From: an unidentified bacterial endosymbiont
GTDB lineage: Bacteria > Pseudomonadota > Gammaproteobacteria > Enterobacterales > G038960095
DNA: 64,000 nt
Assembly (NCBI RefSeq): GCF_918320885.1
Contig: NZ_OU907312.1
Location: 470,465 to 534,464 of the forward strand
Direction of reading: 5' to 3'
In this document: piece after piece, positions 1 to 9,073 of the stretch
How positions within the stretch are numbered: the first letter of the stretch is position 1
Layout: each line of letters starts with the position of its first letter
Translations under genes and position numbers: made by a program
Notes under the pieces: generated by a model
What the model was told of the DNA's origin: nothing
Database searches by the model: none
The model's input: only the letters and a program-made list of their open reading frames with translations

Positions 1-816
1 TTACGCACCGCCTTGCAGCACGCCCAGCCACCCCCCCCCCTCGAGGCCTCGAGGCTGCGGTCGCCTCAAGCGGCTCAGCTGGTCGCTCGGGAGTTAACGA
101 TCTATTCTCACCGGGGCCAGCGTCTGGTCGGTCCACTGAATTTTGCAGTGACGCCTGGCTCGCATCAGGTGATTGTTGGTGCTAGCGGCGCTGGCAAGAG
201 CACGGTACTGCATCTGCTACTAGGCTTCCTCCCCTACCAAGGCTCCTGCACCCTCGATGGCATCGAGCTGCGTGAGCTTGATCGCCAGCAGTGCTCTCGG
301 CAGATCGCTTGGGTTGGCCAGACCCCGCAACTGCTGGCGGGAACCCTATTGGACAATATTCAACTGCGTGATCCGACTGCCTCAGAGCAGACGGTGGCGC
401 GTGCCGTACAGCGGGCAGCGGTGGATCGCTTTCTGCCCGATCTCCCCGATGGGCTGCTCACCCGCTTAAGTAATAACGCCTGTGAGCTATCGGTGGGTCA
501 AGCACAGCGCGTCGCGCTGGCGCGCGCGCTGCTCTGCCCTTGCGATCTGTTACTGCTGGATGAGCCAACGGCTAGCTTAGATTCAGAGAGTGAGCAGCTG
601 GTGCAACAAGCGCTCTCCCAGGCCAGTCGACAGCAGACCACCTTGACCATCACCCATCGACTAGAGATCTTGCAAGCCAGCGATCAGCTCTGGGTGATGC
701 AGCAGGGGTGCATTGTGCAGCAGGGCCTCTATGCTGACTTGAGCACTCAGCCGGGGCCGTTGGCGGATCTGCTGGCTCAGCAACTTCATTCCCCAAACCT
801 TAAGGGTGCTGAGTAG
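1..816 (+). CDS. cydD: CydD, C-terminal ATPase part of the CydDC ABC exporter (5' end outside window)
   Basis: The reading frame is open to base 1, so this is the C-terminal half of a protein of about 590 residues. The visible part is the nucleotide-binding domain: Walker A GASGAGKST, signature LSVGQAQRVALAR, Walker B LLLLDEPTAS and an H-loop in THRLE. CydDC is an inner-membrane heterodimer that exports thiols (cysteine and glutathione), binds heme and is needed for cytochrome bd assembly. The stop codon overlaps the GTG start of cydC by one base (TAGTG), so the two are translationally coupled. A run of ten C lies at 31-40 and encodes prolines in what should be the linker before the ATPase domain. 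Identification rests on the pairing with cydC and the motifs. Confidence 0.9.
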   Translation, partial: LRTALQHAQPPPPLEASRLRSPQAAQLVARELTIYSHRGQRLVGPLNFAVTPGSHQVIVGASGAGKSTVLHLLLGFLPYQGSCTLDGIELRELDRQQCSRQIAWVGQTPQLLAGTLLDNIQLRDPTASEQTVARAVQRAAVDRFLPDLPDGLLTRLSNNACELSVGQAQRVALARALLCPCDLLLLDEPTASLDSESEQLVQQALSQASRQQTTLTITHRLEILQASDQLWVMQQGCIVQQGLYADLSTQPGPLADLLAQQLHSPNLKGAE

Positions 817-2543
817 TGTCGGTGCTGCGATCTTTTTTGGCACTCTACCGCCGCCATCCCTACCCGCTGGTGGGGGGTATCGTGTTGGCGATCCTCAGCC
901 TACTGGCGACTATCGCGCTATTGAGCCTAGCCGGCTGGCTGTTGGCGGCGGCGGCGTTAGCGGGCCTATCCGGGAGTGCCGCCACCTTTAACTATCTGTT
1001 ACCAGCTGCCGCTATTCGGTTGTTGGCGCTGCTGCGCACGGTGGGACGTTATGGGGAGCGCCTGATCACCCATGAGGCGACGTTACGGCTGCTGACCGAT
1101 CTGCGCGTCTACACGTTTAGCAAGCTGCTGCCGCTCTCTCCAGGGGGGATCCAGCGCTACCGGCAAGGCGAGCTGCTCAACCGACTCGTGGCCGATGTTG
1201 ATACCTTAGATCATCTCTATCTACGGCTGCTGACGCCGTTATTGGCAGCTTGGAGTGTTACCGTAAGCGTCACGCTGCTGCTTTGGCCCCTCGACCACCG
1301 GTTAGCATTAACCTTAGGCGGGGTGCTACTCGGGGTAGTGCTCCTGCTGCCGCCGCTATTTTTTTGGACCGGTCGTGCTACTGGGCGAGCATTAACCGAG
1401 TGGCAGGGGCAGGCTCGCTTACTGCTGGTCGAGTGGCTCCAGGGGCAAGCGGAGCTGATCAGCTGTGGTGCCTCCCCCCGCTGGCGTCAACAGGTAGAGA
1501 GCGCCCTGCAGCGGTGGCAGTGCTGTCAACAGCAGCAGGCCTCTCTGCAGGGTCTGGCACAAGCGCTCGTGGTGCTCCTTGGCGGGGCGACCCTGCTGTT
1601 GATGCTCTGGTTAGTCGCCGATTTGCGGATCCAGGGCCAGCCCCCTGGGGCGATCATCGCATTAGTCGCTTTTCTAACGCTGGCGGTGTTCGAAGCGATC
1701 CTGCCAATAGCGACCGCTTTTCAACCCTTATCTCAGGTGATCAGCGCCGCCCAGCGACTGCAGCAGCTGCTGTCACAACAGCCGGTCGTTCAGTTTGCCT
1801 CCAAAGGTCCGCTACTAGCGTCCCCAGTGACGCTCACCTTCCAGCAGGTGAGTTTCACCTACCCCGGGCGTTGGCAGCCAACCCTGCAGGCGCTTGATCT
1901 CACCGTAGCGACGGGTGAAAAATTAGCACTGCTAGGCCATAGCGGTTGTGGTAAATCAACATTACTACAGTTGATCACCGCTGGCTGGGTTTCGACTCAA
2001 GGGACCATTACGTTGAATCAGCGGCCGCTGAGTGACTATTCGGAGGCCCAGCTGCGATCTGCGATGACGGTGATCACCCAGCGGGTGACGCTGTTGAGTG
2101 CCACGCTGGCGGATAACCTGCTATTGGCCGCGCCCCACGCCCCACCGGAGCAGTTGGTTGCGGTGCTGCAGCAGGTCGGGCTGACGCCTCTGTTGGAGGA
2201 GCAGGGGTTAGCGCTCTGGCTGGGGGATGGCGGTAGAGCGCTTTCGGGTGGCGAGCAGCGGCGCTTAGGGGTGGCGCGGGCGCTGCTGCGTGACGCCCCC
2301 TTACTGCTCCTTGATGAACCGACCGAAGGGTTAGATCCGCAGTCAGAGCAGCACATTTTTCAGCTACTGCTCGCCGCTGCACAGAACAGGGCACTCATCT
2401 TGATCACCCATCGTCCGCAGGGGTTAGAGCAGCTGGATCGCATTGTGGTCTTAGATGCTGGTCGCGTGGTTGAGCAGGGCACACCGACGGAGTTACTGGC
2501 GGCCCGCGGGCGCTACTACCAGTGGCAGCAGCGCTGGGCGTGA
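816..2543 (+). CDS. cydC: CydC, ABC exporter subunit for cytochrome bd assembly
   Basis: This is a full-length ABC half-transporter of 575 residues, against 573 in E. coli. An N-terminal six-helix membrane domain (about residues 15-310) is followed by an ATPase domain with Walker A GHSGCGKST near residue 374, signature LSGGEQRRLGVARAL and Walker B LLLLDEPTEGLD. It pairs with CydD to move cysteine and glutathione to the periplasm. The GTG start overlaps the cydD stop, as expected for a coupled operon. Order cydD-cydC is the standard one. No downstream partner is visible; the next gene is unrelated and lies about 200 bases away. Confidence 0.95.
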   Translation: MSVLRSFLALYRRHPYPLVGGIVLAILSLLATIALLSLAGWLLAAAALAGLSGSAATFNYLLPAAAIRLLALLRTVGRYGERLITHEATLRLLTDLRVYTFSKLLPLSPGGIQRYRQGELLNRLVADVDTLDHLYLRLLTPLLAAWSVTVSVTLLLWPLDHRLALTLGGVLLGVVLLLPPLFFWTGRATGRALTEWQGQARLLLVEWLQGQAELISCGASPRWRQQVESALQRWQCCQQQQASLQGLAQALVVLLGGATLLLMLWLVADLRIQGQPPGAIIALVAFLTLAVFEAILPIATAFQPLSQVISAAQRLQQLLSQQPVVQFASKGPLLASPVTLTFQQVSFTYPGRWQPTLQALDLTVATGEKLALLGHSGCGKSTLLQLITAGWVSTQGTITLNQRPLSDYSEAQLRSAMTVITQRVTLLSATLADNLLLAAPHAPPEQLVAVLQQVGLTPLLEEQGLALWLGDGGRALSGGEQRRLGVARALLRDAPLLLLDEPTEGLDPQSEQHIFQLLLAAAQNRALILITHRPQGLEQLDRIVVLDAGRVVEQGTPTELLAARGRYYQWQQRWA

Positions 2544-2740
2544 GCGCACCCCACCACGGTTGGTTGCTAGCCATCCATCCATCACTCCGCAGTTTTAGTA
2601 AACTTTTGTAACTAATGGTGGGTTTTCAAGCGCAGCGGTGCCTCCTATTCTTGATCTAGAGTCGGAACGTGGATTGATTGCCCTGCGTGAAGATTAATGA
2701 GGCAACCTAAGCAACCAACGTAGGGGAACTCTGAAAGCGG

Positions 2741-4180
2741 ATGAAAAAAAGGACTGTCACCCCTAAAAAGCGCACCGTGCGGCGACGTAAACAGCAGCGG
2801 TTGAAGAAGCGACAGCGCTCCTTGCAGCAGCGGCTAGCGCGACTGGCCAAGGCCCAGCGACCCTTCAACAGCCTGGCCGCAGCGCTAGCAAAAGCCTCTG
2901 CCAGCGCTATCACCTTGGTAGAGTCTGAGAAGCTTCGTCAGTTGCCTAGGCTGGGCAAATCACCATTGAATATCAGCACCGAAAGTCAAAACTCTCCCCA
3001 CGGATTTCGGCTGCACTCTCCTGTGCTTCAGCGGCCGCTGTCACTCCAGGAGAGCCTGTCGCTCCCGCAACGGCTTACCAGTACACTACAGGTTGAATCC
3101 AGCGTACTGTGCCGTGAAACGGCGCTGCTCTGGGTGGTGTCGCAGCGCACCTGGCAGCTGTTGACTGTGGGCTGCCGACCGTCGCTCCCTGAATGCACGC
3201 CACTTGTGCTGACCCACTCTGGAGAGCTCACCCTCAGTGTTGCTAATTCCAGTTCGTTGTTAGCGTCGACCGACTCAAGGTTAGTAGCTGTAGAGCCACC
3301 GGCAGAAAAACGCATTCAGAAGGAGTTGCCGCTCCCGAGCTTTGCCATCGGTGTTCCGGCAGCCCGCCAAACAGCCGCTTATCAGCAGGCTCCGGCTGCT
3401 GAGCCAAAACCCTCCAGCGCTACCCCAGTCGCTGATAAGCCGCCGGGAGCGGAGCGGTCATCCTCTGACGATGAAGCAGAGTGGGTAAGTTGTGAAGTTT
3501 ATTCTAGGGCATATCGTCAAAATCAAAAATGGAAGAGCTATAAATCACGTCGGGAAAATCGACCTTTGCGTAAAAACAGCGGTTTTATCGGCAAACCCTT
3601 TCATCCTGCTAAAAAGCTCTCCTTTCAGAAAAATTTCAGCAATGTACAAAAAAATCGCTCCTGCCTAGCTCGCTCTGCGGGACATAGATTACGAATCCAT
3701 GGCTGGCTGCCGGCCAGCGCTGATTTATCCTGGAGAGCACTTAAATTATTGGGTAAGCAAAACCCACTACTAAAAGAAAAAGTTGATTGGCGTCCAAAGG
3801 GAGTAGGTCGTAAAGTGTACTATCGGCAATGCGGTTCAAAAGTAATAGAATACAGCGATGGACGACAGTGCGGGTTAAGCGAGAGCCCCACGGCGAACTG
3901 TACCGACAGTCACCGTCAGCCGTTCTCTCCTGCTGCCGCTGCACCTGTTTATTCTGTCCCGTCTAGTATTCTAGCTCCTACACCTGAAGATGCTTGTTAT
4001 AATGATTGTGTTACACTACGCCAACTTATCCACTGCATAGTGACGAAAGGCTATTTTTTGGCCCAGGCAGAGGCGGTGTTAGGGGTTACAATGCCAGGAT
4101 ATGAAGGGATGCAGGGGATAGATAGCTATATAGCGCGTTATATGCCCCCACCCACTCCCCACCCACTCCCTAGTAGTTGA
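2741..4180 (+). CDS. unrecognised protein with a strongly basic N-terminus
   Basis: I do not recognise this 479-residue protein. Its first 40 residues are packed with Lys and Arg in clusters such as KKRTVTPKKRTVRRRKQQR, resembling a nuclear or nucleolar targeting signal or a nucleic-acid-binding tail. No signal peptide or membrane segment is visible. Residues about 60-240 are Ser/Pro/Ala rich and probably disordered. Residues about 245-370 are richer in aromatic and basic residues and may form a folded domain. The extreme C-terminus is a Pro-rich tail (PPPTPHPLPSS). The next gene starts 1-7 bases after the stop, so the two are very likely co-transcribed. The second half uses more A/T-rich codons than neighbouring housekeeping genes, which suggests acquisition. 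A secreted effector acting with the downstream ankyrin protein is an inference only. Confidence 0.6.
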   Translation: MKKRTVTPKKRTVRRRKQQRLKKRQRSLQQRLARLAKAQRPFNSLAAALAKASASAITLVESEKLRQLPRLGKSPLNISTESQNSPHGFRLHSPVLQRPLSLQESLSLPQRLTSTLQVESSVLCRETALLWVVSQRTWQLLTVGCRPSLPECTPLVLTHSGELTLSVANSSSLLASTDSRLVAVEPPAEKRIQKELPLPSFAIGVPAARQTAAYQQAPAAEPKPSSATPVADKPPGAERSSSDDEAEWVSCEVYSRAYRQNQKWKSYKSRRENRPLRKNSGFIGKPFHPAKKLSFQKNFSNVQKNRSCLARSAGHRLRIHGWLPASADLSWRALKLLGKQNPLLKEKVDWRPKGVGRKVYYRQCGSKVIEYSDGRQCGLSESPTANCTDSHRQPFSPAAAAPVYSVPSSILAPTPEDACYNDCVTLRQLIHCIVTKGYFLAQAEAVLGVTMPGYEGMQGIDSYIARYMPPPTPHPLPSS

Positions 4181-4187
4181 CTTGCCA

Positions 4188-6047
4188 ATGGATTTGGTAA
4201 ACCCTGATTCAGGGAATGCAAAAAGAGATAAGCGTGCAGATTTAATAAGCGCTATTAATGGAGAGACTGCAACAAACGCTATTGTGGACTTGGTGAAAAA
4301 GGACAGCTCTCTCATTCACACAGTGGATGACCAAGGTAATACTCCGCTACACTATGCCGTGGCGCAGCACAATCTAGGGTTAATCAAGCAGTTGATTGAG
4401 CAGAGTGCTTGTACTACTGCCGATGCTAAAAATAACCAAGGGGAAACCGCTGCCGATTGGTTTCAGCTACTTTTTACTAGTCTCTATGCTATAGAACTGC
4501 GTAATTTAAAAATGGTGAGACGGAATATTGAATGCGGTGACAGTCAGTTTATAGTAAATCTTTTAGGTTTGGGTTTTTCTCGTGAATTACGCTTTCCACA
4601 AGCTAAGACAATGCTGCATTGGGCCGTTGATTATCAGCGAGTGGCTATTGTCAAAGTGATTCTGGAAGGGCATGCTTGCAAAGCTGTTGAGAGATTGTTG
4701 CATCTCAGCGATAGTCAGGGTGTGACACCGCTAGTGCTGGCGCAGCAATACTATCGGCTAGGCAGTCCAGTTGCTCAGGAGATAATGATCTATCTACAAG
4801 CGAAACAGCACCCTGTGGTAGTAGAAGTAGGGAGTGCATCGGTACTTCCACCACTGTGGCAGTTGGCGTTTTTATATCAGCCGATTGATGTAGAGGAGGG
4901 GGAAATACAGGCTCTAGAAAATGTCTTTAATAACCGCTGTGGACCGCCTGATGTTATGCAGCTAAATCCGCTGCGTTCGACTATTGTTAAACTAGCTTAT
5001 AACCTCTGCCGTCAAGCCTGTTTTCGTTGTCATGAGTCCGCTCCCACTGTAATTTCACGCAGTAGCGGAAGACCAGCGCTCAAAATAGAGAAGTTTTTTA
5101 AATGGTTATTCGGTAAGTGGACGGATGGAGACCAACAAATTTTTAAGGAAAAGCTTTTTTGCGTTTTGCGGCATTTAAGTGGTTTTATCGAAAATAAGCT
5201 AGCCAATCAGGTTATTGAGTTTTCAGCAGAGCTGTCGCACAGTGGAGGTTGCTTTATTCCTGATGCAGATAAAATCTTCCTAAAACCCAGAATGAAAGCG
5301 GGTGCGATTGCTGTGGTGGCAACCTTAATTCATGAGATAACCCATCTAGCTGTTCATAGCTACGATTTTTTCTCCGCAACGTACTACAACGATATCGAAG
5401 GTTTCCTCATGAATTTAGGCCATGCTTATCAACTAGCGGCTAAAGGTACCGCTGGAGAGCTCTCAATAGAACAAAGGAGATTATTTGAGGCTCGGCTATT
5501 ACTGGAAGAGGGTTTTCACTCTGGTTGGAAACAGAATTTACATCACTGGATGGCCCTCAATAGTGCTGAAACCCTGACGATAGCCATTCTGGCCCTGGCT
5601 GGCGCCCCAACGGGATTTGCCCAGTATGACAGTCAACCGAAGCCCGCTTTAGTGATTAAACCGCGATTCCTCCAGACGCTGTGTGGTGTCGCCGCCCCCG
5701 CCCAGCCGCCAGCGCCGGAAAGATCTTCTTTGTTCTGGCCCTGTGGTGCAAAAAGGCACACAGTGAGCTCCTCAGAGCGCTCTGACCAAGAGACTAGACC
5801 GGGCACTGCCAACAGTGACAGTGGCATCTCCTCCGCAGGGAGTAGCACAGCGATGGACTGGTGTGCAACTGACGCACAAGCCTCCCTCTCTCACCTGACA
5901 CAGGAGATGGTCTCAACGCCGCCGCCGACAACAGTGGCCCCGCTAAAGCTGTCACCAGAGGCCCTTCCAGCTACCCAGGCCAGGACCCCCACCTCGTTAA
6001 CGTGCCCTGATAACAGTACGAAACCCTTAGAGTGCCGCCCAAGTTAG
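4188..6047 (+). CDS. ankyrin-repeat protein with HExxH metallopeptidase-like motif (putative effector)
   Basis: This protein has 619 residues from ATG 4188; a TTG at 4182 in the same frame is an alternative start. Residues about 40-205 contain ankyrin-type repeats (GNTPLHYAVAQHNLGLIKQL; TMLHWAVDYQRVAIVKVIL; GVTPLVLAQQYY). Residues 382-386 are HEITH, the HExxH zinc-binding motif, inside the hydrophobic stretch ATLIHEITHLAVHSYDFF; Asp393 lies 11 residues after the first His and could be a third ligand as in aspzincins (M35). The last 130 residues are Ser/Thr/Pro rich and probably disordered. No signal peptide or membrane helix is seen. Ankyrin repeats next to a protease-like motif are typical of effectors that intracellular bacteria deliver into host cells, but delivery and catalysis are inferred. 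It follows the basic-tailed gene almost without a gap. Confidence 0.65.
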   Translation: MDLVNPDSGNAKRDKRADLISAINGETATNAIVDLVKKDSSLIHTVDDQGNTPLHYAVAQHNLGLIKQLIEQSACTTADAKNNQGETAADWFQLLFTSLYAIELRNLKMVRRNIECGDSQFIVNLLGLGFSRELRFPQAKTMLHWAVDYQRVAIVKVILEGHACKAVERLLHLSDSQGVTPLVLAQQYYRLGSPVAQEIMIYLQAKQHPVVVEVGSASVLPPLWQLAFLYQPIDVEEGEIQALENVFNNRCGPPDVMQLNPLRSTIVKLAYNLCRQACFRCHESAPTVISRSSGRPALKIEKFFKWLFGKWTDGDQQIFKEKLFCVLRHLSGFIENKLANQVIEFSAELSHSGGCFIPDADKIFLKPRMKAGAIAVVATLIHEITHLAVHSYDFFSATYYNDIEGFLMNLGHAYQLAAKGTAGELSIEQRRLFEARLLLEEGFHSGWKQNLHHWMALNSAETLTIAILALAGAPTGFAQYDSQPKPALVIKPRFLQTLCGVAAPAQPPAPERSSLFWPCGAKRHTVSSSERSDQETRPGTANSDSGISSAGSSTAMDWCATDAQASLSHLTQEMVSTPPPTTVAPLKLSPEALPATQARTPTSLTCPDNSTKPLECRPS

Positions 6048-6356
6048 CAACGTTTCCAATGCCGAACGCTCTCCCGCTTGTTGAACTAGCGAGAAATCCT
6101 CGGTAGTGCCTGTTTCTACCAATTCGCCGCTGGCATCAATGTTTTTGAGGTGCAAGCCACTGTTATCGGTTGAGGTCGCCACAATCTCCGAGGGCTGCCT
6201 TTGGATCAGCCAAAGTGTGTTTCCTGCCACGCTGACCGAAACGGCAGACCGATCATCCGCTTGCCTTCTTGGTTCTGAAATGTCAGGGAAAACTCTATAG
6301 GAATCTGACATCAGGCTTAGGCTGACAACCCCGATAACGGACATTGCTACCAACAA
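6027..6356 (-). CDS. possible small membrane-anchored or exported protein, unrecognised
   Basis: This is a frame of 109 residues read from a TTG, open a further 14 codons upstream. Its N-terminus is hydrophobic (LLVAMSVIGVVSLSLM) and would serve as a single membrane anchor or signal; the rest is polar. It converges on the ankyrin gene and overlaps its last 21 bases. No ribosome-binding site is obvious and no family is recognised. It is the only plausible gene in the 387-base gap before the Lon-like gene, and it may be chance or a remnant. Confidence 0.25.
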   Translation of the reverse strand: MLVAMSVIGVVSLSLMSDSYRVFPDISEPRRQADDRSAVSVSVAGNTLWLIQRQPSEIVATSTDNSGLHLKNIDASGELVETGTTEDFSLVQQAGERSALETLLTWAAL

Positions 6357-6393
6357 AATCTTAGAGTACTCGCGTTCAAGGCACAGGATCTTG

Positions 6394-6399
6394 TATAAT
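6394..6399 (+). promoter_or_regulatory. candidate -10 element upstream of the Lon-like protease gene
   Basis: A perfect TATAAT lies 36 bases upstream of the TTG start at 6435. No good -35 box is found at 16-18 bases further upstream, so this is a candidate only. Confidence 0.35.
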
Positions 6400-6434
6400 C
6401 AACCTTTTATTTATTTTATTGGTAAAAGGCGACC

Positions 6435-8189
6435 TTGAGCAGCTATCGATTAGATTGGCAGTGTTTGCTGCCACACACAAAACAGTACAGCCTACTCTTT
6501 AAACAGGCCGAAAGCGTTCAGTCAACCCATTTTATTGATCTACAGCGACGCCTGGCTACCACCCTACAGCTGTTTTGCCAGCCGCGTCACCCCGCTAAAC
6601 TGCTGCTGATCAAAGGTCAAGAGGATCGACGCTACTTATCGCTGATTGCCGAAGCAGTCACCGCTTATCAACCACCCATCACTGGCGTTCTGGGCAGCCG
6701 TTATGAGATCCAGGGAAGTCAGGTGACTTGTCACGCCGCCACCCAGGCGGAAGATAACTTTGCTGCCAAGACGCACTGTATCGCCGAGGAGTGGGCCGAG
6801 CAGGCGACCCTCTTCGGTTCACTCTGCGGCTCTCCAGGACACTATCAGCTACAACCGGGATTAGTTCATCAGGTCAATGGTGGCACCCTTATTTTATCCC
6901 TGCGGGTATTATTCGATCAACCGTGGCTCTGGCCCCGCTTAAAGCAGATTTTACTCAGTGGCCAATTCCAGTGGTATCCAGCGGATGAAACACGACCGTT
7001 ACCGCTGGCGATCCCCCCGATGCCACTGGATTTACGGCTGATCTTGGTCGGTGATGATCTCAGCCTATTGGATTTCGGTGATTTAGAGGCCCATAGTGAT
7101 CTGTTTGCTATTTATAGTGAGATCGAGCCAGAGCTGTCGGTGACTAACGCTGAAGAGCTGAAACCCTGGATAGGCTATGTCAACGGGATTATGGCTAAAA
7201 ATCAACTGGCACCGTTACAGAGTTCAGCGTGGCCCTGCTTGCTGCAGGCGGCTGTTCGGAAGACCGAGGACCATCAACGACTGCCGCTCTGCCCTTTTTG
7301 GATAGAAAACCTCTTGGTGGAGTCGATGTTAATGAGTCCAGATCCCTCCCTAGGCGCTGAGATCTTACAGAACAGCTTACAGATCCGTCGTTGGCGGGAG
7401 AGCTATCTGCCAGAGCTCGTGCAGCGGGATATCCACCATGGGCAGCTCCGTATCGAAACCGAGGGATCAGCGATTGGTCAACTCAATGGACTGTCGGTGG
7501 TGGTCTACCCTGGCCATACGCTCGCTTGTGGCGAGCCCTCGCGGATCAGCTGTGTGGTCCATTCTGGCGATGGTGATATTACCGATGTGGAACGGAAAAC
7601 GGAGTTAGGCGGTAATATCCATGCCAAAGGGATGCTGATCATGCAGGCCTATTTGGTCTCTGAATTGGCCTTAGAGCAGCCACTGCCTTTTGCTGCCTCC
7701 TTGGTGTTTGAGCAGTCCTATGGTGAAGTCGATGGTGATAGCGCTTCATTGGCCGGTCTCTGTACTTTGGTCAGCGCTTTGGCACAACAACCCTTAAGCC
7801 AGCAGATTGCCGTGACCGGGGCGGTCGATCAATTTGGCCGTGTCCAAGCGGTGGGCGGCCTGAATGAAAAAATTGAAGGATTTTTTGCCATTTGTGAGCA
7901 ACGGGGCTTAACTGGCGAGCAGGGGGTGATTCTTCCGGCTACCAATAAGTTGCAGCTCTGCTTATCTGATCCGGTGGTGCAGGCAGTGCGGAAGAGTCGT
8001 TTTCATCTGTGGGTAGTGGATCATGTGGCGGATGCTCTGCCGTTATTGACCGGCATTCCTTTTAAACAGGAGTCGGGCTGTTCGCTGATCGGTTTAATTA
8101 ATGAGCGCATTGCGCAATTGACCGCGATGCAGGATAGACAGCGTATCCCCTTTTTGCTACGGTGGCTCACTTGGTTTACCCACCGTTAG
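6435..8189 (+). CDS. ycbZ: Lon-like ATP-dependent protease (LonH/YcbZ type)
   Basis: The protein has 584 residues, against 586 for E. coli YcbZ, and starts with TTG (MSSYRLDWQ). The N-terminal two thirds are the divergent YcbZ/LonB-type region with a degraded ATPase-like fold. The C-terminal peptidase S16 domain has the Ser-Lys dyad: Ser436 in DGDSAS and Lys479 in NEKIEGF, 43 residues apart as in Lon. YcbZ-type proteins are putative proteases whose substrates are poorly known. fabA follows 73 bases downstream, the same order as in E. coli, which supports orthology; the matP and ompA neighbours found on the other side in E. coli are replaced here by unknown genes. Confidence 0.9.
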   Translation: MSSYRLDWQCLLPHTKQYSLLFKQAESVQSTHFIDLQRRLATTLQLFCQPRHPAKLLLIKGQEDRRYLSLIAEAVTAYQPPITGVLGSRYEIQGSQVTCHAATQAEDNFAAKTHCIAEEWAEQATLFGSLCGSPGHYQLQPGLVHQVNGGTLILSLRVLFDQPWLWPRLKQILLSGQFQWYPADETRPLPLAIPPMPLDLRLILVGDDLSLLDFGDLEAHSDLFAIYSEIEPELSVTNAEELKPWIGYVNGIMAKNQLAPLQSSAWPCLLQAAVRKTEDHQRLPLCPFWIENLLVESMLMSPDPSLGAEILQNSLQIRRWRESYLPELVQRDIHHGQLRIETEGSAIGQLNGLSVVVYPGHTLACGEPSRISCVVHSGDGDITDVERKTELGGNIHAKGMLIMQAYLVSELALEQPLPFAASLVFEQSYGEVDGDSASLAGLCTLVSALAQQPLSQQIAVTGAVDQFGRVQAVGGLNEKIEGFFAICEQRGLTGEQGVILPATNKLQLCLSDPVVQAVRKSRFHLWVVDHVADALPLLTGIPFKQESGCSLIGLINERIAQLTAMQDRQRIPFLLRWLTWFTHR

Positions 8190-8268
8190 TGGCAACAGTT
8201 CGGATGAACGATAACCGCCTGTGACAACCCTGATGCTGATGACTACTGCCTACAAACGATGAGTGACC

Positions 8269-8799
8269 ATGGCTAACAATCCTATTAACAGACAATCCTC
8301 CTATACTTTACCCGATCTGCTGGCCTCTAGCCGGGGAGAGCTCTTCGGACCTTTGGGTCCTCCTTTACCTGCCCCCACGATGCTCATGATGGATCGTATC
8401 ACGCACCTGAGTGAACGAGGGGGGCAATACCATAAAGGGTATGTCGAAGCGGAATTAGATATCCACCCCGATTTATGGTTTTTTGCCTGCCATTTCCCCA
8501 ATGATCCGGTGATGCCTGGCTGTTTGGGGCTAGATGCCATGTGGCAGCTGGTGGGTTTTTTCCTGGGGTGGATCGGTGCACAAGGTAAAGGGCGAGCATT
8601 AGGGGTCGGTGAAGTGAAGTTTACCGGGCAAATTCTCCCGACCGCTAAAAAAGTGACTTACCAGATCCATATGAAACGGGTCGTCAATCGTCGGTTAGTG
8701 ATGGGACTGGCTGATGGACAAATAGAGGTCGATGGCCGAGTGATCTACCTCGCGACCGACTTAAAAGTGGGCTTGTTTCAAGATACCTCTCATTTTTAA
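8269..8799 (+). CDS. fabA: 3-hydroxydecanoyl-ACP dehydratase/isomerase
   Basis: FabA dehydrates 3-hydroxyacyl-ACP and isomerises trans-2- to cis-3-decenoyl-ACP, the entry to unsaturated fatty acids in the cytosol. From ATG 8269 the protein has 176 residues (E. coli 172); an in-frame GTG two codons upstream (8263) is the alternative. The active-site His (about residue 75) lies in [11 protein letters not shown] and the active-site Asp in GCLGLDAMW. The C-terminus ([11 protein letters not shown]) is typical. It follows the Lon-like gene, as in E. coli. Confidence 0.96.
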   Translation: MANNPINRQSSYTLPDLLASSRGELFGPLGPPLPAPTMLMMDRITHLSERGGQYHKGYVEAELDIHPDLWFFACHFPNDPVMPGCLGLDAMWQLVGFFLGWIGAQGKGRALGVGEVKFTGQILPTAKKVTYQIHMKRVVNRRLVMGLADGQIEVDGRVIYLATDLKVGLFQDTSHF

Positions 8800-8955
8800 A
8801 CTGGAGTAGATTGTAAGCCTCTAGGCTCTTGATGCGCTAGGGATCAGCGCCTTGAGCAGGTGGGTAGCCGTGATGGTGCGCCAAAGCTACTGATGACTTG
8901 GTCACCAAAGCGGTTGCTCTCCACCGATGATCGCCGTATTATCAACCACACCATT

Positions 8956-9032
8956 CGGTGAGTAGCGCAGCCTGGTAGCGCAACACGTTCGGGACGTGTA
9001 GGTCGGAGGTTCAAATCCTCTCTCACCGACCA
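8956..9032 (+). tRNA. proK: tRNA-Pro (anticodon CGG)
   Basis: The 77-base cloverleaf can be drawn by hand. Acceptor stem CGGTGAG (8956-8962) pairs with CTCACCG (9022-9028), followed by discriminator A and an encoded CCA. The D arm is GCGC...GCGC, the anticodon loop TTCGGGA carries CGG on a stem CACG/CGTG, and the T arm is GGAGG-TTCAAAT-CCTCT. It closely resembles E. coli proK. It decodes CCG. Confidence 0.97.
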
Positions 9033-9073
9033 GTTCACAGCGCTGATACTAACGCCTTATCTCCCATGGCCGG

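Noticed and set aside
1250..1897. 215-codon frame inside cydC
   Set aside because: Out-of-frame shadow of a GC-rich membrane-protein gene with no independent signal.
8844..9038. 64-codon frame on the minus strand (with [15 protein letters not shown])
   Set aside because: It is the antisense translation of tRNA-Pro, a well-known false ORF.
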